Assembly (NCBI GenBank): GCA_015152525.1
Contig: SUTU01000008.1
Location: 48,112-112,111, forward strand
DNA from: Cyanobacteria bacterium SIG28
GTDB lineage: Bacteria; Cyanobacteriota; Vampirovibrionia; Gastranaerophilales; Gastranaerophilaceae
DNA: 64,000 nt
Direction of reading: 5' to 3'
The first letter of the stretch is position 1; each line of letters opens with the position of its first letter. Positions 53,690 to 62,111 of the stretch are shown here, piece after piece. The notes beneath the pieces were generated by a model that made no database searches, was not told the origin of the DNA, and saw only the letters and a list, made by a program, of their open reading frames with translations. A program made the translations under genes and the position numbers.

Positions 53690-54937
53690 TTACAAATCCG
53701 CCGGACATTTTTCTTTTTTTAACAATCCAATCAACGGTTGTAAAAACTCTTCTTCACTTTCACCTTCAGTTTTTAAAGAATAGAAAGAAATTTCTGCTAA
53801 TTCTTTGCAAATTGGTAGTATTGCTCTTTTATTAATTTTTGTGTTAACTCCATATTTTGCAACGTTATAACGAAGCTCTTTAATCTCGTTTGACGTAAAC
53901 TTATTCAAAATAGTTTCAACCTCTTCTAAAGCGCTACTTGAATACATTATTCCTTTATACAAAGCCGGTATTGCATATTCTAAACCATTACCAACACAAT
54001 CGTGATTTCTGATTTCAATAAAATTCCTCAGGCGAACTTCCGGAAAATAAAGATTTGAATGTAATTTCCAGTCCTCAATAGTCGGATAAAAACCTTCAAA
54101 GCCATTTTTCATATACTGATTAAAAGTTATTCTGCCATTTAAACTTAAACATTTTTTATCTCTATTAATAAATATCATCGGCGTTTCTAAGAGAAGGTTA
54201 ACATAATCTTTAAATCCCATATTTTTACTAAAATTAGTTGCAAACCCACACCTCTCATTATCAGTATTAAGCCAAGCTAATGCCCTGAATGATTTATACC
54301 CTGTATCAACTCCGCCTCTAATTTTAGAATTAGCAAACATCGCAGTAACAAACGGCATAAGAAGATTTGCAAGTCTAAACTTGCGCATGGCATCTTCTTC
54401 TGATCGGAAATCAACACCAACCTGAATCCCTGCAGTTTCCCTCATCATTACATCTGAAAGAATTCCCCACAAATAATTTGCCATAACATGATAACGAGGC
54501 TTAGGAATCAGTTTTATATTCTTATATGTAGTCTTTGGAGAAACGCCAACATTTAACAGTTTAATTTCAAAATCTTCTAAAACAGGAAGTAAAGCTTTAT
54601 CAATTTCTTCTATACGTTTTTTTAAATCACGAACATATTTTTGAGGTTCTATACTGAGTTCAAATTGGCATCCCGGCTCAAGAGTGATTGTATCATGCAG
54701 TTTTTTTAACCCAATTATGCTTTCACCGTCCAAAATGTAATCCCAATTATCATTTTTTGCAAATTCTCTTAAAAGTTCACAAATACCAAAATCGCCTTCA
54801 TAGGGAACAACTTCTTTTGTAGACTTTGAAACAGGTATCCGTTCATATTCCATACCGATATTCTGCTCACTTTTACAACCTAATAAAAATTCATCTAAAA
54901 GTTGTCCGTACTCTAGTCTTTCTTCTGTCTTTAGCAT
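53690..54937 (-). CDS. gshA: Glutamate-cysteine ligase, GCS2 family
   Basis: 415 residues. NIGMEYERIPVS near residue 27 and TLEPGCQFELSIEP near 90-103 are the hallmark substrate- and Mg-binding motifs of the plant/proteobacterial and EgtA-like GCS2 family; MMRETAGIQVGVDF and ALAWLNTDNERCGF follow. Forms gamma-glutamylcysteine, the first step to glutathione or a related thiol. AAGGAG is six bases before the ATG. No gshB gene is visible here. Confidence 0.87.
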   Translation of the reverse strand: MLKTEERLEYGQLLDEFLLGCKSEQNIGMEYERIPVSKSTKEVVPYEGDFGICELLREFAKNDNWDYILDGESIIGLKKLHDTITLEPGCQFELSIEPQKYVRDLKKRIEEIDKALLPVLEDFEIKLLNVGVSPKTTYKNIKLIPKPRYHVMANYLWGILSDVMMRETAGIQVGVDFRSEEDAMRKFRLANLLMPFVTAMFANSKIRGGVDTGYKSFRALAWLNTDNERCGFATNFSKNMGFKDYVNLLLETPMIFINRDKKCLSLNGRITFNQYMKNGFEGFYPTIEDWKLHSNLYFPEVRLRNFIEIRNHDCVGNGLEYAIPALYKGIMYSSSALEEVETILNKFTSNEIKELRYNVAKYGVNTKINKRAILPICKELAEISFYSLKTEGESEEEFLQPLIGLLKKEKCPADL

Positions 54938-55070
54938 TGCGCACTCCTTGTTCTTAATTATATCTTAAAAAAGTCGTTAGAGCATTTAGCCCTTAACACC
55001 TTTTGACAAAATCTACTTTACTTCACACAAAAACTTTAAACATTTCCCTATTTGTATTATTATAAATATC

Positions 55071-55907
55071 ATGATGGACTATTTACAAAGAGCAAAATTT
55101 TTCAGAACAAAAAAAAGATTAGGACAAAACTTTTTGGTTAATCCTGATGTAATCAGCGACATCCTTGATTATGCACAAATCACTAAAGACGATATTATTT
55201 TAGAGATTGGTCCCGGTGTAGGTTTTGTTACTGAACAACTTGTTAAATATGCAAAAAAAGTTATAGCAGTTGAACTTGACGAAGAAGCGATAAAAGAGCT
55301 TCAGAAACTTCAGTGTGAAAATTTACAAATTATACATAATGATATTTTAAAAACTGATATTTCAGAACTTGCACAAGGCTGTAATTTGAAAGTTGTAGCA
55401 AATATTCCATATTATATAACTTCACCAATCTTAGCTCATTTACTGGGTGAAATCGATGACTTAAATAACAAAAATCGTGGTGTTATTAAAGATATAATTT
55501 TGATGGTTCAGGAAGAGGTTGCAAGAAGAATTGTAGCGACAGAAAAAAGTTCAGCTAAACAATATGGATTATTAACAATACTTTCGCAGTTTTGGGCGGA
55601 TTGTTCTATTATAAGACTTGTCGGCAGACGTTCTTTCTATCCGGCACCTAAAGTTAATTCAGCACTTGTAGCCTTAAAAATAAGAAAAGAACCGCTTTTA
55701 AAATTAAGTGATTACTCATTTTTTAGAAAAACTATTAAAGGTGCCTTCGCTCAACGTCGCAAAACTTTAAAAAATTGTCTTATAAGCGCAGGATTTAATA
55801 AAGAAAAAATTATTTCTGCTATTCAAAAAATGAATCTGGATGAAAACATCAGAGGTGAAAAGCTTTCAATACAGCAATTTGGTGAATTGTCCGAGCTCTT
55901 GAAATAA
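55071..55907 (+). CDS. ksgA: 16S rRNA dimethyladenosine transferase
   Basis: Methylates the two adjacent adenines in the 3' end hairpin of 16S rRNA. 278 residues. KKRLGQNFLVNPDV at the start, ILEIGPGVGFVTEQL (SAM site), VIAVELDEEAI, NIPYYITSPIL and the C-terminal helical domain AFAQRRKTLKNCL are typical. TATTAT/TATAAA boxes end 4-10 bases before the ATG and no SD is visible, so it may be another near-leaderless message; ATG 55074 is an alternative start. Stop codon directly abuts that of the next gene. Confidence 0.95.
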   Translation: MMDYLQRAKFFRTKKRLGQNFLVNPDVISDILDYAQITKDDIILEIGPGVGFVTEQLVKYAKKVIAVELDEEAIKELQKLQCENLQIIHNDILKTDISELAQGCNLKVVANIPYYITSPILAHLLGEIDDLNNKNRGVIKDIILMVQEEVARRIVATEKSSAKQYGLLTILSQFWADCSIIRLVGRRSFYPAPKVNSALVALKIRKEPLLKLSDYSFFRKTIKGAFAQRRKTLKNCLISAGFNKEKIISAIQKMNLDENIRGEKLSIQQFGELSELLK

Positions 55908-56204
55908 TTATTTGTTCAAAGCATTTTCTAAAGCTTTTTCAAGAACCTCTATTTTTTGTTCCAGAACTTTTACCTTAGCCGAGTTTTCATCAGAGCTTAT
56001 AGCTTCCTTTTCAAGTTGTCTTTGATAAGAAGTAATTCTATCATTTTTGACATTTAGTTTTAAATTCATTAAAAATATACCGGTCAACAAACCTGATACA
56101 AAAAATCCGGCTTGTGAATAAATTCCGCTTAAATTTGTATAACTATACCAAGCGCAAAAACCTGCCAATACGATTAATAAAAGATTTATAAATAAATTCT
56201 TCAT
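55908..56204 (-). CDS. Small membrane protein with coiled-coil tail, LapA-like
   Basis: 98 residues: two hydrophobic helices (about 4-22 and 30-48, with SQAGFFVSGLLTGIFLMNLK) and a charged coiled-coil C-terminal tail (55-98, ending LEQKIEVLEKALENALNK). This two-helix-plus-coil plan is like the LapA/DUF1049 proteins of lipopolysaccharide assembly; similarity is at the plan level only. AGGA precedes the ATG. Its stop abuts ksgA's. Confidence 0.6.
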   Translation of the reverse strand: MKNLFINLLLIVLAGFCAWYSYTNLSGIYSQAGFFVSGLLTGIFLMNLKLNVKNDRITSYQRQLEKEAISSDENSAKVKVLEQKIEVLEKALENALNK

Positions 56205-56296
56205 ATAAAAATTTCCTTATTTTTTTTTACACATTATACTCTAAAAAACAAATTTATGATAATATAATAACAGAATATCCAACTAGGTAAAATTTC

Positions 56297-57373
56297 ATGG
56301 GTGATGAAGATAAACAGTTTGACGCCACGCCTCAAAAGCTGGAGAGGGCAAGAAAAGAAGGGCAAGTTGTAAAATCAAAAGACGTTTCAATAGCACTTTC
56401 GCTACTTGTTATGTTTTCTTTTATTTACATGCTCTCACCTTTAATTTGGCAATTAATTGTAGGGCTATTCAGAACCCTATATGAGCAAATTCCCAACCAC
56501 TCGCTGGAGCAGATTGGTATAACTTATATTTTAACAGTTACAATAATTCCGGCTGTTGCGATTATTGGTTCTATCCTTTTTGTTGCCGCATTTATAGCGA
56601 TGTTAGGAGATTTTATCCAAGTTGGTCCGCTTGTTGCAACTGCACCGTTAGTACCAAAGTTAGATAAATTAAACCCGACAAAATATTTTAAAAATTTATT
56701 CCAAGTAAAGACTCTTTTTGAGTTGGGTAAAAATATCGTTAAAGTTTTAGTTTTAGGGCTTGTTGGTTGGTCAGTTTATAGCGAACACCTTGAAGCAATT
56801 CTGGGTTTAGCTGCAATTGACAACAATTTCGCCGTAATGATTGAATTTGGAAAACTGATAGTAGAATTTATTTATAAAGCTTGTATTGCGTTTTTAATTA
56901 TTGCAGCAGCAGATTACGGTGTTACTAAATGGAAGTTCCTAAAAGATCAAAAAATGTCCTTCAAAGAAATTAAAGACGAATACAAAAACTCAGAAGGCGA
57001 TCCGCATGTAAAAGCCGCTTTACGTCAAAGACGTATGCAAATGCTACAAAGAGGTGCGATGGACTCGGTACCTGATGCCGATTTTGTTGTAAGAAACCCA
57101 ATTCACGTGGCATGCGCTTTAAAATATGATGCCGAGACAATGCAATCACCGACCGTTACGGCAAAAGGCTCAGAATTAATTGCAAAACAAATTATTGAAA
57201 TTGCAACAAAACATCAGGTTCCGATTATTGATAACCCGCCGGTTGCCAGAGCAATATTCAGAATGGTTGATTTAAACCAGCAAATACCGCCGGAATTATA
57301 CAAAGCTGTAGCAGAAATTTTACTATTTGTTTACGGCTTGAAAAATAATCAAAATCAAGGTAATATAAAATAA
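56297..57373 (+). CDS. flhB: FlhB-family type III export apparatus protein with NPIH motif
   Basis: 358 residues. Four membrane helices (about 30-210) and the cytoplasmic domain. KQFDATPQKLERARKEGQVVKSKD at the start and MSFKEIKDEYKNSEGDPHVKA-ALRQRRMQML are FlhB/YscU hallmarks. The autocleavage site, normally NPTH, is NPIH (N267-P268-I269-H270, DNA AAC-CCA-ATT-CAC); the catalytic N and P are kept. The protein controls the switch of substrate specificity during export. AGG lies about eight bases before the ATG. Next gene follows after 21 bp on the same strand. Whether it serves a flagellum or another secretion filament is not shown. Confidence 0.9.
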   Translation: MGDEDKQFDATPQKLERARKEGQVVKSKDVSIALSLLVMFSFIYMLSPLIWQLIVGLFRTLYEQIPNHSLEQIGITYILTVTIIPAVAIIGSILFVAAFIAMLGDFIQVGPLVATAPLVPKLDKLNPTKYFKNLFQVKTLFELGKNIVKVLVLGLVGWSVYSEHLEAILGLAAIDNNFAVMIEFGKLIVEFIYKACIAFLIIAAADYGVTKWKFLKDQKMSFKEIKDEYKNSEGDPHVKAALRQRRMQMLQRGAMDSVPDADFVVRNPIHVACALKYDAETMQSPTVTAKGSELIAKQIIEIATKHQVPIIDNPPVARAIFRMVDLNQQIPPELYKAVAEILLFVYGLKNNQNQGNIK

Positions 57374-57394
57374 GGTTAGTTTAGATAAGAGAAG

Positions 57395-58081
57395 ATGGAT
57401 AGTAAAACTTTAATCAAGCAATATGTTGGCATTGTCCAAAAAATAGCTAGAGTAGAGCATAAACGTATACCAAACCACATGATTGAATACGAAGAATTGG
57501 TTAGTATAGGTGTTATTGCCATACAAACTTTGATTAAGGGAAAAAGTGAAGAACAACTAGCCAGATATAATGATGCGTATATTGGAACCGCTGTTCGTTG
57601 GGCAATCAGAAACGAACTTAGACACAGATATAAATGGTATACGCTTAAACATAAAAACGAAAACGATGCGGATAAAGAGCTTCCGGATTCATCTTTGCTT
57701 GGTGAAGATCCGGATGACATGGGATTTTCTATTAACCCTGCTAAAGTTAGAGAAGCTGTGTATGAAACAATTCTCTCTATTGACGGCTTAGCAGCAGCAG
57801 CTACTGATAACGCATCACCGTTCGATTTCATAAAAGATCCTTCTGCAATGCCGGACGAAAAAGCGGAAATTGTAGAAATGAGCAAACTTGTAAAACAAGC
57901 CATAGCTAAACTTCCTCAGAAAGAGCGTACTGTTGTTGAGTATCGTTTCTACAGAAACATGCAAGCAAAAGATATTGCGACAATGGTTGGACTTTCGCCT
58001 TCAAGAATTACAAGAATTATCCAATTCTCACTTAACGAAATCAGAGAATATTTAAAAGCTCGTGGTCGTGAAGATTATTAA
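57395..58081 (+). CDS. fliA: FliA/WhiG-like sigma-70 family factor
   Basis: 228 residues. Region 2 (about 5-75: YVGIVQKIARVEHKRIPNHMIEYEELVSIGVIA... YIGTAVRWAIRNELRHRY) and region 4 (about 165-220: LPQKERTVVEYRFYRNMQAKDIATMVGLSPSRITRIIQFSLNEIRE) match FliA-type sigma factors; the region between is acidic and variable. It follows flhB by 21 bp, fitting a flagellar-type sigma. I know of a target candidate in this window: the sigma-28-type promoter at 9664. Confidence 0.82.
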   Translation: MDSKTLIKQYVGIVQKIARVEHKRIPNHMIEYEELVSIGVIAIQTLIKGKSEEQLARYNDAYIGTAVRWAIRNELRHRYKWYTLKHKNENDADKELPDSSLLGEDPDDMGFSINPAKVREAVYETILSIDGLAAAATDNASPFDFIKDPSAMPDEKAEIVEMSKLVKQAIAKLPQKERTVVEYRFYRNMQAKDIATMVGLSPSRITRIIQFSLNEIREYLKARGREDY

Positions 58082-58157
58082 GATTTATTAATTAAATTAG
58101 CAATTTGAGCTTAATCTAAGACTTTATTATAGTAAGTAAGACTGTAATAGGGTTTTA

Positions 58158-59576
58158 ATGGTTAATTCAACAACAAACGTAAACAATACGGGAATTTATT
58201 CTGTAAACAATCCAACCGTGAGTTTGCCGACTAATTTTAGGGGTAATGCAAATACTCTAGAAAAAACACCGGCAAATGATACTGTTGAGATTACTGATAA
58301 ACCTAAAAAGAAAAAATCTCTGTTTAAGAGAATTTTAATTGGTGCTGGAACAGCTTTTGCAGGATTATTAGCATTTGGCACTTTGGCAATGAAACATGAC
58401 CATAATAAGCTCATGAAGTTGTATAAAAGCAAGCTTGTTTACAGTAATTTCCCTGAAAAAATGGATTTTGTAGAAGCTAAAACCGTTCAAGAAGGTATTG
58501 ATTTTGCAAAAAATGTTTTGGGTGTTAAAAAAGTTGATGAAAGTTTTACATTAGATGCTATCAATTTTGCAAACAAAGGTATAGTTGATGTCTGCAACGC
58601 TAATAAAGGACGAATAATTGTGCCTAGCGAGTTAAAATATGTTGATTGTGGTGATAAAGTAGTGGCTACAATGAATCAAAGGATTAGGGGTAATTTTGGC
58701 GCTCTGGAAATAAACAAAAAGTTTTTTGAAGATGAATTTTTAACAAAAGAACTAACAAATAGCTATAAAAACATAAATGATTACAAGACAATGAAAACTG
58801 TTGATGAAAAATACGATTTTAAATTGTATGTAAACTACTCAAAAAGATTTGGCGAACTGTTTAATAAGTTTAAAACAAATCCTTCTTCAATGACTATTGC
58901 AGAAAAAAGAGAGTTATTACTAAGAGATTATCATTCCGAACGAGAATGGAAGAATATCACAAAAAATAATCCTGAAATATTTTTAAGACAAACTGCAGAA
59001 CATTTTTCTAAAAACGGAATAAAATACAATATTGAAGAAATTGAAAAACTGACACTTGATGAACAACGAGCAAAATTATGTGAAATCCTAAAACAATACC
59101 GAGAAAAAACCGGTAGTTCTTTTTTGATATCAGAAACGTATAGACCTAATGATACAATTTATCATGAACTAGGTCATTTACAAGATTTTGGCGAAAATCA
59201 ACAAAAGCTTGATATGAAACGATTTCGAATATTCACCAGAGAGTATTGGGATTTTAACAAAAAAATAGATTTAAAAAGAAACGCTGATGAAATTGCAAAT
59301 CGTTGGAATAGAAAAGAAGATATTAAAGATTTTGACAAATTATTGGCTGAAAATCCTGAGCAATTAAAGAAAAAGTATCCTGAATTAGTAGAGTTTTTAA
59401 CAGACGAGAAAATTCAAAAAACTGCAGGAAGTGTTTCTTCTTACGCTAAAACAGGTATCGGTGAATTTGTTGCAGAGGTTTACGCAAAAATGATAGCCGG
59501 TGAAAAAATTCAACCTGAAGTTTTGGCGCTTTATAAAAAATATAACGGCCCAATTCCTGCAAATTTTAAAAATTAA
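58158..59576 (+). CDS. Putative zinc metalloprotease (HELGH zincin)
   Basis: 472 residues. After a polar start rich in N and T with an N-F-R-G-N stretch (about 27-33) and a basic patch, one hydrophobic helix lies at about 60-77. The C-terminal half has HELGH (H336-E337-L-G-H340), the zincin HEXXH motif, and about 95 residues later SSYAKTGIGEFVAEVYAKM, in which E436 or E440 could be the third zinc ligand. This spacing and the E-F-x-A-E sequence recall anthrax-lethal-factor-like (ATLF-type) peptidases. No Sec signal peptide. It follows the sigma gene by 76 bp. AGGG lies before the ATG. Membrane-anchored or exported protease, substrate unknown. Confidence 0.65.
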   Translation: MVNSTTNVNNTGIYSVNNPTVSLPTNFRGNANTLEKTPANDTVEITDKPKKKKSLFKRILIGAGTAFAGLLAFGTLAMKHDHNKLMKLYKSKLVYSNFPEKMDFVEAKTVQEGIDFAKNVLGVKKVDESFTLDAINFANKGIVDVCNANKGRIIVPSELKYVDCGDKVVATMNQRIRGNFGALEINKKFFEDEFLTKELTNSYKNINDYKTMKTVDEKYDFKLYVNYSKRFGELFNKFKTNPSSMTIAEKRELLLRDYHSEREWKNITKNNPEIFLRQTAEHFSKNGIKYNIEEIEKLTLDEQRAKLCEILKQYREKTGSSFLISETYRPNDTIYHELGHLQDFGENQQKLDMKRFRIFTREYWDFNKKIDLKRNADEIANRWNRKEDIKDFDKLLAENPEQLKKKYPELVEFLTDEKIQKTAGSVSSYAKTGIGEFVAEVYAKMIAGEKIQPEVLALYKKYNGPIPANFKN

Positions 59577-59663
59577 AGGGTAAATAAATTTTCTAAACAT
59601 ATCATTGAATTAAACTTGTTTTAATACTATATTTATTTTGTAGTGTGAAATGGATTTAGGTTT

Positions 59664-61955
59664 ATGTCGAAAACTAATTACGAGTTTTTAATATCTGTTA
59701 ACGAAAAAAATATTTACGATCTTGTTATCAAAATAGAGGATTTATACAGTAAAAGAATGTATGAACCTATCGGAAATCAAAGCCGAATTTTTTTAGAATG
59801 TCTTGTTGACAGGATTAATGAAAAATTAAAAATTAAAACTAACAATAATGATTGTAATGGATATGTTACTCTCAATAAAGCCTTAAAACTTATTTTCACA
59901 AAATATCTTAATACTGAAAAATATGAGCGTTTTAAATCTTTAATTTACGGTTTAAAACAATTTGGAAACAAATGCTCTCACTATACGGAAGAAACTTTTG
60001 ATATTGAAAAAGTTTCAGAAACAGCTCTAAAATATGTTTATGAAATAACTTGTTACTATTACAAATTTTTCATAAATTCTGATATGGGTTGGTGTAAACA
60101 ATACGTTATACCTGAGCAACTAGATGAAAATGCGGTTGATAATTTGTTAAAAGAAAATGAACAGCTAAAAGCTGAAAGTCAAAAATTAAAAAACGAAAAA
60201 CAAAACTGGGAAAATACAATTTCTGACAAAGAAGCTGAGTTGAATTCTGAAAGAATAAAAAACGCTGAAGCGTTAGAAACAATACAAAATTTAAAAAATA
60301 ATTTAGAGAATATTCAAAAAACATCAGATAATAAAAAATCGTCTTCTGCTGAAAATCGGAATATAATTCCAATAAATGCTAATATTTCTCAAAAACAAGT
60401 TTTAAAAGATGTTATATATGCAATAAAACTATTTACAAAAAATAATTTGTATATAACAGAAAGACAGATTTTTAAATTTTTGGTTGACGGCTTTCTTAAA
60501 CTTCCTACAGGTTGCACAATTTATAAGGATGCTAAATACCATATATACAAAAACATCGGAATTCCTAATTTGAAAATATTGTTAAAAATACTTGAAAAGG
60601 ATAATATTATTCAATTTAACAATGACAGATTTAATAGCTTTAGATATGTACACAAAAAAACTATTAAATTTGAACCGACGCAAGAAACGGAAAAAGTTGA
60701 AGAAATTCAAGATAATAGTGCTGTTGAACAAATAAATACCGAATTGGAAATTGAAAATACAGAAAAAAATACGCCTGAGAAATCTGAAAAAACAAACAAA
60801 GAATTATTTAAAGAAATAGAAAATAATGACTTAGTAGATTATTTCAATTTAGGTTTATCAAACTTCACTGCTCAAAATTATGATAAAGCTATCAAGTATT
60901 TTGAAGAATGTATAAAATCTGATTATAACAGTGCAAGCTCTCATTATCATTTGGCTTGTATTTATGAGATTAATGATGATATAGAAAAGGCTCTAGAAAA
61001 CTACAACAAAGCTATTGAAATTTCTCCTGACGAAACAATGTTTTATAATATGCGGGCTAATTGTTATTATAACAAAGAGTATTACCAAGAAGCTATTGAT
61101 GACTGGAATTTAATCCTTGAAAAAGATAATGATTATAATATAAATTATTTCAACAAAGCTTACGCTGAACACTTACTTGAACTCTTTGAAGAAGCTATTG
61201 AAGATTACACAAAAGATATTGAAATATCTTCTCTAGAAGAAGCAGAACCGGCACCTTTCAACAACAGAGGACTTGTTTTTAAAGAACTCGGCAGGTTAGA
61301 AAAAGCTATTGAAGATTTTACAAAAGCCATAGAATTTGACGACAAAGATGCAAAATATTATAACAATCGAGCAGAAGCATATTTTGAAAATGAAGATTAT
61401 GAAAAGGCAGTAAAAGATTGGAACAAAACTTTAAAGCTGAATTCTGAATATGACATTGATTATTTTGATAAAGCTCGAGCAGAACTTAAGATTGAAGATT
61501 ACAAGTCAAGCATTTGTTCTTCTTCCAAATATATCGAAACCCATCCTAACAGTGCTAACGCTCACTACAACAGAGCTTTAGCCTATAAAAGTTGCGGTGA
61601 ATTAGGTAATGCTATTGATGATTTATGTACAGCAATAGAAATAGATTCGACTGACGAAGATTTTAAAATTCTTTTATGTAACACAATGTATACCTATGGT
61701 AAACAGTTGTTTGCAGACTCTAATTATGATGAAATTTTGTATTTGTGCTATAAAATAATCAAACTTGAAGCTGAAGATGAAAAAATATATAATCTATGCG
61801 GAAGTGTTAAATATATCAGAAACGATTTTAATGGCGCTTTTGAAGACTTCCAAAAAGCTTTGAATATAAATCCGGATTTTGAACCTGCTATTACAAATAT
61901 TAATTCAGTAAAAAAAATCTTAAATAAAACATCTACAAATTACGAAGATGATTAA
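59664..61955 (+). CDS. DUF4145/HEPN-like plus TPR-repeat protein (763 aa)
   Basis: N-terminal domain (1-145): helical with RIFLECLVDRINEKL and LKQFGNKCSHY (G101-N-K-C-S-H106), resembling the DUF4145/HEPN-like motif (R-x-x-G-N-x-x-x-H). A coiled coil (about 160-220), a possible winged-helix-like middle (about 245-325, with TERQIFKFLVDGFLKLPTGC), an acidic linker and then a TPR array (about 390-745; D-Y-N-K-A-I-E-I-S-P, E-K-A-I-E-D-F-T-K-A-I-E-F). No signal peptide. The combination of a HEPN-like head and a long protein-interaction tail is unusual. AGG upstream of ATG is a poor SD. Confidence 0.7.
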   Translation: MSKTNYEFLISVNEKNIYDLVIKIEDLYSKRMYEPIGNQSRIFLECLVDRINEKLKIKTNNNDCNGYVTLNKALKLIFTKYLNTEKYERFKSLIYGLKQFGNKCSHYTEETFDIEKVSETALKYVYEITCYYYKFFINSDMGWCKQYVIPEQLDENAVDNLLKENEQLKAESQKLKNEKQNWENTISDKEAELNSERIKNAEALETIQNLKNNLENIQKTSDNKKSSSAENRNIIPINANISQKQVLKDVIYAIKLFTKNNLYITERQIFKFLVDGFLKLPTGCTIYKDAKYHIYKNIGIPNLKILLKILEKDNIIQFNNDRFNSFRYVHKKTIKFEPTQETEKVEEIQDNSAVEQINTELEIENTEKNTPEKSEKTNKELFKEIENNDLVDYFNLGLSNFTAQNYDKAIKYFEECIKSDYNSASSHYHLACIYEINDDIEKALENYNKAIEISPDETMFYNMRANCYYNKEYYQEAIDDWNLILEKDNDYNINYFNKAYAEHLLELFEEAIEDYTKDIEISSLEEAEPAPFNNRGLVFKELGRLEKAIEDFTKAIEFDDKDAKYYNNRAEAYFENEDYEKAVKDWNKTLKLNSEYDIDYFDKARAELKIEDYKSSICSSSKYIETHPNSANAHYNRALAYKSCGELGNAIDDLCTAIEIDSTDEDFKILLCNTMYTYGKQLFADSNYDEILYLCYKIIKLEAEDEKIYNLCGSVKYIRNDFNGAFEDFQKALNINPDFEPAITNINSVKKILNKTSTNYEDD

Positions 61956-62111
61956 AAATTAATCTTCAATATCGGGTTTAAATAGCTCTATTCAAGACAA
62001 AATTTCAACAAATTATGCCAAAAGACTACTTCTAAAAAAGATTCTTTATGGTAAACTATACTTGTAATATAAATTACAAAGACTACAATCCAATCACAAA
62101 AAGGACAAAAA

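Noticed and set aside
57376-57903. 175-codon minus-strand ORF opposite the sigma factor
   Set aside because: It lies wholly within the sigma gene, has low-complexity serine/alanine-rich composition and no ribosome site; it is a shadow.
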